Below, piece after piece: positions 16,817 to 25,885 of a stretch of 64,000 bases of DNA. The stretch's first letter is position 1; every line of letters starts with the position of its first letter. The notes under the pieces were generated by a model that saw nothing but the letters and a program-made list of their open reading frames with translations, did no database searches and was not told the origin of the DNA. The stretch lies in the NCBI GenBank assembly GCA_910578325.1, contig CAJTQT010000002.1, forward strand, positions 271,266-335,265. The letters are read 5' to 3'. The stretch is from an uncultured Christensenella sp. Lineage in GTDB: Bacteria > Bacillota > Clostridia > Christensenellales > CAG-917. Both the position numbers and the translations under genes were made by a program.

Positions 16817-17734
16817 TTAAATCCAGACCAGTTTGTTATCGGGAGTAAGCGTAGCCCACTTTCCGTCCTTTTTTACCTTTGCTTCCCCTCCCTCAAAAGG
16901 AGTCGCGGCGTCATATTCAAAGGGCACAACCACTTCGTTGTCCTTGTTTATATATCCGCACTTATCGCCCTTGACAACCATAGCAAAACCTTCTGAAAAA
17001 CTCATTGCCGTGTCATAATCGAAAGGAACCACTATATTGTTATCCTTGTCGATATAACCGCACTTGCCTTCGAGTTCCACAGAAGCAAGCCCCTCTTTAA
17101 AGCAGAAGACCTCGTCGTACATAGTGGGCACGACAATTTTGAATCCGTCGCTGAAACCCCATTTGCCGCCTTTCATAACCTTGCGCCAATTCTCCACGCT
17201 CAGAGGCTCTGTAAGTTTCTCGGGGCGCACGGGACGGCTATTGTTCTGCGGTCGGCGAGGTTGTTGATGCTGTTGTTTAGGCTCCGTCCGTCTGTCGGCA
17301 AGACCGAATTTCGACCCGCGCGGCTCTTCTTGTTCGAATCTATTCCTTTCCCGCGGATTTTTCTGCGGTTTAGGCTGTTTTTCGGATCGCACGTCGTTCG
17401 CAACGGACGCTCCGTCAGATTGCGGACGGGGTTTAGGCGTTTCCTTACGCAGGCTCAGTTCGGCGGCTTTAAGAGAATCCTTGATTTCAAAAAGCATTTT
17501 CTTATTGAAACCCTGTATTCTGTAAAGGTCTTTTTCCGTACGCTTAACGATATCGCCCGCGTTGTTTATTCTGTTTTTAGAAAGAAGTTCGCGCGTAGCG
17601 GGACTTATACCCAGTTCTTCGAGCGTTTGCGAAAGTTGCTCCGCAGTATACAAAACGTCGGCGGATACTTCCGAAGCGGAATCCGTCCTCTGCGATTTGT
17701 TTTTATTGCGGTAATAGAATTTTTTATTTGCCAT
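16817..17734 (-). CDS. WG-repeat protein with RpoA-C-terminal-domain-like helix-hairpin-helix module
   Basis: 305 residues from ATG 17734 (AAGG ribosome site; an upstream in-frame ATG at 17752 is less likely). Residues about 32-90 (LGISPATRELLSKNRINNAG, then KDLYRIQGFNKKMLFEIKD) follow the pattern of the RNA polymerase alpha C-terminal domain: LxxS, a helix, AGI, and the GxKxxxEI motif. A basic/Gln/Pro-rich linker (about 100-185) follows, then at least three WG-like repeats (GKWGFSDGFKIVVPTMYD, GKCGYIDKDNNIVVPFDYD, DKCGYINKDNEVVVPFEYD). There is no signal peptide, so it is cytosolic. The combination suggests a nucleic-acid or polymerase-binding adaptor, but the function is unknown. Confidence 0.75.
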   Translation of the reverse strand: MANKKFYYRNKNKSQRTDSASEVSADVLYTAEQLSQTLEELGISPATRELLSKNRINNAGDIVKRTEKDLYRIQGFNKKMLFEIKDSLKAAELSLRKETPKPRPQSDGASVANDVRSEKQPKPQKNPRERNRFEQEEPRGSKFGLADRRTEPKQQHQQPRRPQNNSRPVRPEKLTEPLSVENWRKVMKGGKWGFSDGFKIVVPTMYDEVFCFKEGLASVELEGKCGYIDKDNNIVVPFDYDTAMSFSEGFAMVVKGDKCGYINKDNEVVVPFEYDAATPFEGGEAKVKKDGKWATLTPDNKLVWI

Positions 17735-17796
17735 ATATAACCTTATAAGCATTCTAACATATTTATATAACTATTTCAAGCAATAAACCCATAAAG

Positions 17797-17825
17797 TTGA
17801 CTTTCGGCGACAAGTTGTCTATACT
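17797..17825 (+). promoter_or_regulatory. Promoter abutting the start codon of the 17826 gene
   Basis: TTGACT, 17-bp spacer, TATACT. The -10 box ends at 17825, one base before the ATG at 17826, and a second in-frame ATG lies at 17832, where transcription would begin. No Shine-Dalgarno is present, so the mRNA may be leaderless. Confidence 0.6.
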
Positions 17826-20318
17826 ATGACTATGAAACCGTCAAACGTATTTTCCCGACGCGGACGTATGTTTCCGTTCGGTATTATTTTAATAACTCTT
17901 GTCTTTGCGCTTGCTTTGGCATCGGCATTTTTATGCGCGATATCTGCTCCGACCGGCGCCGCCGACGCAGAGGACGGCGACACTTTTTCCGTCGTATTCC
18001 CTACCGTAAGTTATTTCCAGTCAAACGAACCGACGCTTGTATCTGCAAATAACGACTATCTGATAATATACGACGAATCTGTCTCTTCTCTTTTTGTGCG
18101 CAAAAACGGTTTCGCAGGCACTTATACGTATCCTATCGACATCGATAACGCCGAATTTGTGAAAGCGGTCGGCCATACCGCGTTTATATACGCAGACGGC
18201 AACTGCTATACCGTTGACTTATCCGATTCGCAGGCGAAACCTGTAAAGCGCGACCTTCCCACCCCCCAGAATGCCAACTATTTCCGAAGCGACGGCACTT
18301 ATCTTTACGCAAAATCGTCATCGGGGTACATAACTATTTACGACGAAAACCTCGAAGTTGCTTTCGGAATTGACGATTACGTATATCTCGACGGCAAAAT
18401 CAACGTATTTGCGGGTATGGATCCGCTCGCAGGCGAAAACGGTCTCATTTATTATTTCCCGTCCATATTCGGAAATCCGTTCTATGTTGTTTACGACCCC
18501 GTCAATGGCGAACGCAAAGTGAATACGCTTATGAACTGCTTTATTACAGAGGCTTACGTCGGCGATATAATCTACGCGCAGGTCAGTTCCGTTGCGGGCA
18601 TTGAGGAAACGGGCGGCGACAATCCGCTTATAGGTATGGACAAAGAGACCGGGAAGGTTCTGTTTACATCGGAAATCATTCCCGACAGTTTCTGCGCAAC
18701 AGGCGACAAACTCTTTACGATCGAAGGCAAACAAATCGTAACTTACACTCTGGAAAAATCCGAGGAAGGCGAATATATCGGTTTTAAAAAATTATCCACA
18801 ATAAGTATGGCAGGCAGCGACGCGCATCACCTCGACCGCCCCAACGACGTCACTGTTTTCGACGGCAGAACCGCGGTTGCGGACGGCGCGAACAAACGTA
18901 TAGGATTGATAGACAGCGCGGGCGTTATGACGGATATCCAACTCGATTTCGAACCTTTGCGCATCACAAACGACAGTTCGGGGCTCTACGCGCTATCTTC
19001 CGACGGCAGAATAGTCAAAGTGGAAGGCTCGGAGATTACGCGCACATATACGGCCGAAGGCGCCGTTGACATTGCATATCTCGATAAACTCTATCTCCTA
19101 AAACCGGACGGACTTTACACTGCGCTCGGAGGAGGCGTTTATAAACTTGCGGATATCGACGGCGGAAAGCGCATATCCTGCGCTAAAGACGGAACAAACG
19201 TATACATACTCACCGACAACTCCATAGAGGTGTTCACAAGAGACGGAAAACGTCTTACTCAATTTAACGACGACTTCGCGGAGGCAGTAGACGTTGCGAT
19301 TGATTACGCAGGACAAATCATAATACTCTACCCCGACCGCGTGGAGAATTACACCAACAACGCAGGCGTGCTGACACTGCTGAATCAAACCGTTTTCCGT
19401 TGCGCGACAGCCAACGCTCACGCAAATTCGTTTTACCTCAACGGAAAGCATATCCTGTTTACCGCAGACGAATGTCTTATCGGCAAATCGTCTGTCGACG
19501 CTGTTACAAAAGATACTTTCGAATCACATCCGTTTATACCGACGCAAAACGAAGTTTACAGTTTCGCTAAGCGGAAAACCGACACCGATTCCTACATAAT
19601 TCCGTCCGACGGCCGTATGGAAGCAATCAAGGAAGCGCCATCGGAAACGGTTATCTTATTTGATAACGTGGAGTGCATAAGCGAAAACCACGCCTACGCA
19701 CTTCTTAACGGCGAATTCTTCATAATTCAAAAAAACGACTTTGACGAAGTACAAACCGAAACATTAACTGGAGAATATGCCGCTATAACGGATACTTCCC
19801 TGTACACATTGCCCGAAGTGAACACCGGCAGAACCTCAATAGCAGCGGGCGCGAGATTCAACCGCATCAGCGATTGCGCTGACTACGACGGCGGACAGTG
19901 GATACGAGTCGAGTACGGCGAAAAAATCTATTTCGTCAAAGCGGCGGACTGCGAAGAATATATCTACGTCATTCCCGAAGAGGAAAAGGTTTACGGCAAG
20001 GCAAAGGCAGGGCGAGTCGGCGGACTTGTGGACGTATTTGCCGAAGCCGACGAGGGATCGGAAGTGATTACGCAAATCGTCGACGGTACGCAAGTTGAAA
20101 TTGTAGACGAAACGGAAAACTTTTATATGGTAAGAATCGGAGATGACAAATTCGGTTATATGCGCAAATCCGAAGTGGAATTCGGAGGACTGACCACCGT
20201 ACAGATTGTTGCGATAGTGCTTGCCGTATTCGTAGTGCTTTCGGGAATATGCGTCTTTGCCGCAATTCAACTCACCAAAAAGAAGGCGGCCGAATCGGCG
20301 AAGAAGAAAGACAGATAG
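17826..20318 (+). CDS. Exported propeller-like protein with SH3-type repeats and C-terminal membrane anchor
   Basis: 830 residues (829 or fewer if the second ATG is used). Signal/anchor helix about 17-42 (PFGIILITLVFALALASAFL), then about 600 residues of repeated short beta-strand units (for example DGRTAVADGANKRIGLIDSA and SSGLYALSSDGRIVKV) that look like a beta-propeller. Residues about 655-790 hold two bacterial SH3-like modules; the second is VDVFAEADEGSEVITQIVDG and GYMRKSEV. A C-terminal membrane helix (about 798-820) is followed by KKKAAESAKKKDR. Role probably on the cell surface or in wall binding; no enzyme motif is visible. It has its own promoter and a shared terminator. Confidence 0.7.
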   Translation: MTMKPSNVFSRRGRMFPFGIILITLVFALALASAFLCAISAPTGAADAEDGDTFSVVFPTVSYFQSNEPTLVSANNDYLIIYDESVSSLFVRKNGFAGTYTYPIDIDNAEFVKAVGHTAFIYADGNCYTVDLSDSQAKPVKRDLPTPQNANYFRSDGTYLYAKSSSGYITIYDENLEVAFGIDDYVYLDGKINVFAGMDPLAGENGLIYYFPSIFGNPFYVVYDPVNGERKVNTLMNCFITEAYVGDIIYAQVSSVAGIEETGGDNPLIGMDKETGKVLFTSEIIPDSFCATGDKLFTIEGKQIVTYTLEKSEEGEYIGFKKLSTISMAGSDAHHLDRPNDVTVFDGRTAVADGANKRIGLIDSAGVMTDIQLDFEPLRITNDSSGLYALSSDGRIVKVEGSEITRTYTAEGAVDIAYLDKLYLLKPDGLYTALGGGVYKLADIDGGKRISCAKDGTNVYILTDNSIEVFTRDGKRLTQFNDDFAEAVDVAIDYAGQIIILYPDRVENYTNNAGVLTLLNQTVFRCATANAHANSFYLNGKHILFTADECLIGKSSVDAVTKDTFESHPFIPTQNEVYSFAKRKTDTDSYIIPSDGRMEAIKEAPSETVILFDNVECISENHAYALLNGEFFIIQKNDFDEVQTETLTGEYAAITDTSLYTLPEVNTGRTSIAAGARFNRISDCADYDGGQWIRVEYGEKIYFVKAADCEEYIYVIPEEEKVYGKAKAGRVGGLVDVFAEADEGSEVITQIVDGTQVEIVDETENFYMVRIGDDKFGYMRKSEVEFGGLTTVQIVAIVLAVFVVLSGICVFAAIQLTKKKAAESAKKKDR

Positions 20319-20366
20319 TTTTAGAATCAGAACTGTTCCGATATATCAAAATCAAATCACAAACTA

Positions 20367-20394
20367 AAAGCGCGCGGATAAATCCGCGCGCTTT
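20367..20394. terminator. Bidirectional terminator between convergent genes
   Basis: AAAGCGCGCGGA/TCCGCGCGCTTT, a perfect 12-bp stem with a TAAA loop, between the 17826 gene and the SLOG gene. Confidence 0.8.
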
Positions 20395-20427
20395 ACTTTA
20401 ATAAACAATCCGTTTACGTCATAGGGT

Positions 20428-21021
20428 TTATTTTACTTCATAAGGAGCAAGGACACCCTCCTGCGGTTTTATCCCGTCGTGAGAAGCGTTATACTGCCCT
20501 ATATATTTTTCCAGTATGGCAATGGCCTCGTCCGCGGTTTTAACGCCGAAAACTTTATCTTCCTCTATTTCTTCATAACGCACGCGGTAATCCATTCGTT
20601 TGCCCGCAATCTGACCGCTCCATCCGTCTGCGTCGGCATAGGCGAGCATAAGTCTTTTCAAAGTCCAGGCAGTGGCAAGTTCGGACAAAGTACCCGCGCC
20701 GCCGCCGACCGCTATAACCGCGTCGGAATTCGCAACGATAAAATTGCGATAGATATCAAGTCCCGTGCCTATAACTATATCGGCTAAGCCGTTGGTTTTG
20801 CTTCTGTCAAAAAACGGAAGAATTGCAACCGTATCGCCCTCCTGATAGAACTCGGATGCACGCGCGCCCTCGAAAGCCGCTTGCATTACGCCGCCCATTC
20901 CTCCGGACACGACTCTGTATCCGTTGTCCACCAACGCCTTACCCATAGCGTAGGCAAACGCGCGTTTGTTGCTGTCGTTGTCTATAACCGCATCGCCTAT
21001 GATTGAAACAAGTTTTTTCAT
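20428..21021 (-). CDS. SLOG-family (TIGR00725-type) putative nucleotide-binding protein
   Basis: 197 residues from ATG 21021, which has GAGGTG just upstream; a GTG two codons earlier overlaps that site. Rossmann-like: VSIIGDAVID, VVSGGMGGVMQAAFEGA and AVIAVGGGAGTLSELATAW. These match the LOG/DprA-like superfamily, whose LOG branch releases cytokinin-type bases from nucleotide monophosphates. The PGGxGTxxE signature of LOG is replaced by GGGAGTLSE, as in the TIGR00725 group, so catalysis is not established. It has a single gene transcript with its own ribosome site. Confidence 0.78.
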   Translation of the reverse strand: MKKLVSIIGDAVIDNDSNKRAFAYAMGKALVDNGYRVVSGGMGGVMQAAFEGARASEFYQEGDTVAILPFFDRSKTNGLADIVIGTGLDIYRNFIVANSDAVIAVGGGAGTLSELATAWTLKRLMLAYADADGWSGQIAGKRMDYRVRYEEIEEDKVFGVKTADEAIAILEKYIGQYNASHDGIKPQEGVLAPYEVK

Positions 21022-21338
21022 ACACACCTCGTATACTTTTGCTCATTTATTATATGTAAAATCGTAATTATCGCCACATACCGACGGAAATTTACCCGAA
21101 TATAATAACACGGTTTAAAAAAATTTACAACCCGAGCAGTTTTTATTATAAGCAATGTCATATTATAATGCTTTTTATCCGCAATTTTCAGAAAATTTTA
21201 AACCGTATGACATAAAATGATTACTATATCGGCGAAAACAACCGTCAAAAGAAAAATCTTATTGAAAAAAAGCCGTTTCTATGGTAAAATTGTACAACTT
21301 AACATATATTTATTGTGCTTAAAAAAAGAGGTGCGGAT
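21022..21338 (+). promoter_or_regulatory. Intergenic region with the aminotransferase promoter (TTGAAA-N17-TAAAAT at 21262-21290)
   Basis: The divergent spacer holds TTGAAA (21262-21267), a 17-bp gap and TAAAAT (21285-21290), giving a predicted start near 21297 and a leader of about 40 nt. An inverted repeat ACGGTTTAAAA/TTTTAAACCGT spans 21110-21206 with about 75 bp between the arms. No gene is seen. Confidence 0.55.
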
Positions 21339-22526
21339 ATGATAGACTACAATTCGTTGCTCAATCCAGTTGCAAGAGATATCAAGCCTTCGGGCATAAG
21401 AAAATTTTTCGGAATCGCAGCCACGCGCAAAGACTGTATTTCGCTCGGAGTGGGCGAACCCGATTTTTCCACTCCTACGATTTTCAGTCAGGCGGGTATC
21501 AAAAGCATCTGTTTAGGTAAAACGCACTACACCGCAAACGCAGGTCTTTTTGAACTTCGCGATACGATTTCCAAATACACCAAACAGTTTATCGGCGTGG
21601 ACTATTCTCCGGAAGACGAGATTCTAATTACAGTGGGCGCGTCCGAAGGTCTGGACGCGGCATTTCGCGCAATCTGCGCACCCGATGACGAGATTCTTAT
21701 ACCCGAGCCCTGTTTTGTGTGCTATTCTCCTCTCGTCTCGCTTTGCGGCGCGGTTCCGGTTCCAATCGAATGCAGAATCGAAAACGAGTTTAAACTCACT
21801 CCCGAGCAACTCGAAGAAAAGATAACTCCAAAAACAAAAGGCATACTTCTCGCCTACCCCAACAATCCTACCGGCGCGGTTATGGAGGAGGAAGACCTCA
21901 AAAAACTCGTCCCCATCATAGAAAAAAACAACCTTATAGTTTTCAGCGACGAAATCTACGGCGAACTGGTTTATAACGGACTTAAATTCACATCTATCGC
22001 GTCTATCGGCAATATGCGGGAACGTACAATAGTTGTAAGCGGTTTTTCAAAGTATTTCGCAATGACGGGCTGGCGTCTGGGATACGTATGCGCTCCGAGA
22101 GAAATAATCGACGTGATTCACAAAATACATCAATACTCGGTTATGTGCGCCTCCACCGTAGCGCAGTATACCGCGCTCGAAGCCCTCAATACTTCATTTA
22201 AGAACGGCTTTAAAGAAGTTCACGAAATGATGGAGGTCTACGATACGCGAAGAAAGTATATCCTCAAACGCTTGCAGGATATCGGTCTCGACTGTTTTGA
22301 ACCCAGAGGCGCGTTTTACGTCTTCCCGAGCGTGAAGTCTACGGGTATGGACGGAGAAGAATTTGCCTATGCGCTTCTCGACGCAAAAAACGTAGCGGTT
22401 GTGCCGGGCGGCGCATTCGGAGAAAGCGGCAAGGATTTTATAAGGATAAGTTATGCCTACTCTCTCGACGTTATAGAAAAAGCGTTCGACTTGATAGAAG
22501 AATTCGTGAAAGAATTAAAGAAATAA
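21339..22526 (+). CDS. PLP-dependent class I/II aminotransferase
   Basis: 395 residues from ATG 21339 (GAGGTG ribosome site; eight codons of open frame upstream are rejected). Fold-type I: SLGVGEPDFSTP at the N-terminus, LLAYPNNPTGAVM, FSDEIYGELVY, and the Schiff-base lysine Lys238 in VSGFSKYFAMTGWRLGY. The C-terminal arginine is in FIRISYAYSL. The sequence is of the aspartate/aromatic-aminotransferase group (PatA/AspC-like); the amino-acid donor cannot be told from sequence. Single gene between its own promoter and a bidirectional terminator. Confidence 0.9.
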   Translation: MIDYNSLLNPVARDIKPSGIRKFFGIAATRKDCISLGVGEPDFSTPTIFSQAGIKSICLGKTHYTANAGLFELRDTISKYTKQFIGVDYSPEDEILITVGASEGLDAAFRAICAPDDEILIPEPCFVCYSPLVSLCGAVPVPIECRIENEFKLTPEQLEEKITPKTKGILLAYPNNPTGAVMEEEDLKKLVPIIEKNNLIVFSDEIYGELVYNGLKFTSIASIGNMRERTIVVSGFSKYFAMTGWRLGYVCAPREIIDVIHKIHQYSVMCASTVAQYTALEALNTSFKNGFKEVHEMMEVYDTRRKYILKRLQDIGLDCFEPRGAFYVFPSVKSTGMDGEEFAYALLDAKNVAVVPGGAFGESGKDFIRISYAYSLDVIEKAFDLIEEFVKELKK

Positions 22527-22599
22527 TTCCAAAAAACTTTTCCAATGAATCTCTAAATATAAAATACAGAATTTAAAATCAAATCCATTGATATAAAAC

Positions 22600-22627
22600 A
22601 ATCGGGACGGAATACTCCGTCCCGATT
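22600..22627. terminator. Bidirectional terminator between convergent genes
   Basis: AATCGGGACGGA/TCCGTCCCGATT, 12-bp stem with ATAC loop, then T-rich sequence on both strands. Confidence 0.8.
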
Positions 22628-22650
22628 TCTAAGATTGCATTTTACTGAAA

Positions 22651-25600
22651 TCACTTTTCAGTTGTGTTGCGTTTCTTTTTCATTATCATAATCACAGCAA
22701 CAACCGCCGCAGCCACAACTATTACTGCCACCGTACAGCCAACAGCAATACCAACCGTATTGTCCTTCTTTGCAGGCTCTACAGGTTCCTCAGGCTTTTC
22801 GGGCTGCTCGGGCTCTTCGGGTTGCTCGGGCTCTTCAGGTTCCTCAGGCTTTTCGGGCTGGTCCGGTTCTTCGGGTTGCTCAGGCTGGTCAGGCTCCTCG
22901 GGCTTTTCGGGCTGGTCCGGTTCTTCGGGTTGCTCAGGCTGGTCAGGCTCCTCGGGTATTTCATTTCCGACAACAACAGGAATGATTTCAATACCCTTAT
23001 CAGCATAACTCTGAGCCGACGCTTTGGTCACGAAAGACACTTCCAACATATTATCCGACTTAAGTTCGGACTTTGCAAGCGTAAGTTTGCCGTCTTGAAT
23101 CAATTCAAGATCAAGAACTTGTCCGTTGAGCACTACACTGCCTACCTGATAGTTCTCGTCAGCCGTTATGGTATATGTGATAGAATCTTCCGTCACTTCG
23201 TCGATACCGCTCTTGCCTATCTCTTTCTCGGTGGATATAGTTCCGCCAACGCCGTTAACGGTTGAGTAGACTTTCTTAGCGTCGGTATCCGTAACCGCTT
23301 CGCTGGAATTTTTGAGTTGTACTATCTTAAACGGACTGAAACTCTTGACTTGCGCTATAAGACCGTACTCGGTCACAATCACAGGGATTTCTTCTACACC
23401 CGTAATATTGCCCGCGTTGTCGTGCTTATAGTGATAGATTTTGAACGTCGTGCCCGCGTCGTCGGGAGAATATCCCTCGGGGAATCCGAACGCAACCTGC
23501 ATATAACTTCCGTTTGGAACGCGCTGAACCACACCGCATATCTGCAGACTTATCTCAAAGGTTGCGGACGTAACGATATCTTCATCCTTAACGGCAGTCT
23601 GTTCTTTGAGTACTTCGTCCATTTTCTGCTCTTGAGAAGCGGAAGGCTTGTTTGCCACCAACAGCAACTGGCTTCTCTGATTTTCCGCATAGTAGTTTCC
23701 GTTCTCGTCTTTAAAATCGGTCACGGAAAGGTCGGAAGTATCTAGCATCTTCGGCTCGCCGAAAACGTTCATATACAGTCTGCCGTCATTGAATATTTTG
23801 CTGCACACCACGCTCTTTCCCTTGAAAGAGTAAGTAAACGGATCTGGCACTTTTTTGCTTTCGACGCCGACAAGATTCGTAGGCGTGAAGTAATACATTG
23901 CATCGTTATGGATATACATTCTGCTCGGAGTAAACGTAAAGGTTATGGTTTTATCTCCGTCCCACTGAAAGTTGGAAACAACCGCCTCCTGTTTTACCGT
24001 ATCGTTTCCGCGAGAAGTATAGAAATAGAGTTCTACGTCTTCATCCGTCGCGCCTTCTACCAACATCAACGTATCGTTGTAAACTATTCTCATTTCATAA
24101 GTCTGGTCTACGCGCAGAGTGCCCGTGTTTGTAGGATACAGTCCTGCCGCACCGGGGGCAGGAATATACGAGTCATGACCGTTGTTGAGATACGGCGTGC
24201 TGGGGGATCCGATTATATCTTTTTCTTCATCGAAAACTTCTTTCTTGTACGCGTAATTCCAAATTTTACCCGCATTTTCACCGTATTTGGGATCATCGGG
24301 ATAGAATGCGCCGAAACTTTCGTCAGGGGCTCTGTTAACCAACGCGAACTGAATATATTCGAAACCTGCGTGCGCCCTGAATTCCATATAAGTATCGGTA
24401 TGTTTGAAAATTTCACCGTAAGGTTCATTCGCCGCAATGCAGTCAAACCAATATCCCCAGACCACCTCTTTTGTTTCTTTGTCCGTATCGCCGAAACGAA
24501 CGACCATATGCTTACCCTCTTCCAGCAATTTCTCTGCGCCTTTGCCGTCGAAAGAAACAGTAAGCGTCAATAATTTGCCTGTTTCGTCTATGGAATCGGT
24601 ATAAGAACCTATTATATTCATACCGTTGTCGTCGGTATCGTCGCCGAAATCGTAAGGCTTGATTGCGGGATATCTGAATTCGTCTCCCGAAGAAGAAATA
24701 ATTCCGTCTTCTATATGCGTTTCGTTCATCGTCTGTCCGCCGACGAGCAACCATTTATCAATCACTCCGCCGGTAGAGTTCCACGTTACGTCAACCGCAT
24801 ACCACAGTCCTTCGAGTTCCACGTAATTCCACATATGAGGTTGCCAGGCTTCCGAACCGCTCGAAAGCGAATAACCCTGTACGCATACGCAAGGAATTCC
24901 GAGCCTGTCCATAACAGCCTTGAAACCTTTTGCATATCCGCCGCATATAGCCTTGCCGTTGACAAGAGAGCCGTACGCCGTGCTTATGTATGCCGCTTCC
25001 GGACTTTCGACGTTTCTGCCGTCTTCGATTACCGTACCGAAACTGTATGCAGTATTTTTTGCAATATACTCGTTTACATAAGTAATCTGAGCCTCTGTGC
25101 CGCCCGCCGCTTTCGCGCCTGCGACAATCTCTTCTATTTTGGCTTCATAAGCCGCAATCGCGCTCGAAACAGACGCGCTACTGTTGAATCCGCCCAGATA
25201 TAACGTATCCGAACGGCTAGAATCGAGGAATGCGACATAGGCGCCGCTCTGCTGTCCCGCGCTTATCGACGTGCCGAAAAGGTCCGCGTAAAACATATCG
25301 GGATTGTCCATTACGTAAGCATCGCGTCCCGCGGCAAACGCTTTGGGAATTTTCTTTTCCGCATTGTTTACGTAAGCGGCGACATCTTCCTTTGTCACGA
25401 CTCCGTTTGCAATGATGTCGTATTCGATTTTACCGTTTTTAAAATCGAGTTGTTCAAAAGCCTTGTAAAACTTTTCGGCTCTTGCGTCATCGGAAATCTG
25501 GTCGTAGAAGTAGTTATAACCGCTTTCATTCGCAGAAACTGCGTAGGTCGCGTTTATCGCTCCGCCGAAAACCAATCCCGAACCTGCAATGATCGTCGTC

Positions 25601-25653
25601 GCTATCGCCGCAATAGTGGCGAACACGCCGACACGCTTCGTTAAAGATTTCAT
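22651..25653 (-). CDS. Surface protein with transglutaminase-like domain, Pro-Glu repeat stalk and C-terminal membrane anchor
   Basis: About 1000 residues from ATG 25653, which has GGAGG upstream; the frame is open 16 codons further. Signal peptide about 1-40. The transglutaminase-like core has Cys237 (GKAICGGYAKGF), His273 (QPHMWNYVEL) and Asp288 (YAVDVTWN), the usual Cys-His-Asp triad of bacterial members that often act as proteases or wall enzymes. Beta-rich modules follow (about 340-870). Near the C-terminus lies a Pro-Glu-Gln repeat region (PEQPEEPDQPEKP-like), then a membrane helix (TVAVIVVAAAVVAVIMIM) and KKKRNTTEK. No LPXTG. The anchor matches the S8, SH3 and double phosphoesterase proteins in this window. 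Confidence 0.82.
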   Translation of the reverse strand: MKSLTKRVGVFATIAAIATTIIAGSGLVFGGAINATYAVSANESGYNYFYDQISDDARAEKFYKAFEQLDFKNGKIEYDIIANGVVTKEDVAAYVNNAEKKIPKAFAAGRDAYVMDNPDMFYADLFGTSISAGQQSGAYVAFLDSSRSDTLYLGGFNSSASVSSAIAAYEAKIEEIVAGAKAAGGTEAQITYVNEYIAKNTAYSFGTVIEDGRNVESPEAAYISTAYGSLVNGKAICGGYAKGFKAVMDRLGIPCVCVQGYSLSSGSEAWQPHMWNYVELEGLWYAVDVTWNSTGGVIDKWLLVGGQTMNETHIEDGIISSSGDEFRYPAIKPYDFGDDTDDNGMNIIGSYTDSIDETGKLLTLTVSFDGKGAEKLLEEGKHMVVRFGDTDKETKEVVWGYWFDCIAANEPYGEIFKHTDTYMEFRAHAGFEYIQFALVNRAPDESFGAFYPDDPKYGENAGKIWNYAYKKEVFDEEKDIIGSPSTPYLNNGHDSYIPAPGAAGLYPTNTGTLRVDQTYEMRIVYNDTLMLVEGATDEDVELYFYTSRGNDTVKQEAVVSNFQWDGDKTITFTFTPSRMYIHNDAMYYFTPTNLVGVESKKVPDPFTYSFKGKSVVCSKIFNDGRLYMNVFGEPKMLDTSDLSVTDFKDENGNYYAENQRSQLLLVANKPSASQEQKMDEVLKEQTAVKDEDIVTSATFEISLQICGVVQRVPNGSYMQVAFGFPEGYSPDDAGTTFKIYHYKHDNAGNITGVEEIPVIVTEYGLIAQVKSFSPFKIVQLKNSSEAVTDTDAKKVYSTVNGVGGTISTEKEIGKSGIDEVTEDSITYTITADENYQVGSVVLNGQVLDLELIQDGKLTLAKSELKSDNMLEVSFVTKASAQSYADKGIEIIPVVVGNEIPEEPDQPEQPEEPDQPEKPEEPDQPEQPEEPDQPEKPEEPEEPEQPEEPEQPEKPEEPVEPAKKDNTVGIAVGCTVAVIVVAAAVVAVIMIMKKKRNTTEK
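22779..22961 (-). repeat. Tandem repeat coding for the Pro-Glu-rich stalk
   Basis: Short units coding for (E/D)QPE(K/Q)PEEP. A 54-bp unit beginning at 22854 is repeated almost exactly from 22908, flanked by shorter degenerate units. Such tracts often vary in copy number between strains. Confidence 0.8.
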
Positions 25654-25819
25654 AAAACCTCCAAATCTTGTTCTTTTTACCTGCGCATCTGCCGAATTCA
25701 ATCATATAAAAATCATTCGGCATCATCCGCAAATTCAAATAACCGTATAAGATTATACTCTTTTAAATTGATTTTGGCAACTTTTTTGACGGTTTGTTTA
25801 TTATCGCGCTCTTTCCTTA

Positions 25820-25847
25820 TTGCACTATATACTTTTTCTGTTATAAT
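25820..25847 (+). promoter_or_regulatory. Promoter for the 25886 lipoprotein gene
   Basis: TTGCAC, 16-bp spacer, TATAAT; predicted start near 25854, leaving a 30-nt leader with GAGGG four bases before the ATG. Confidence 0.55.
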
Positions 25848-25885
25848 ATATAAAACAATGATTACGCGAGAATATGCGAGGGAAA

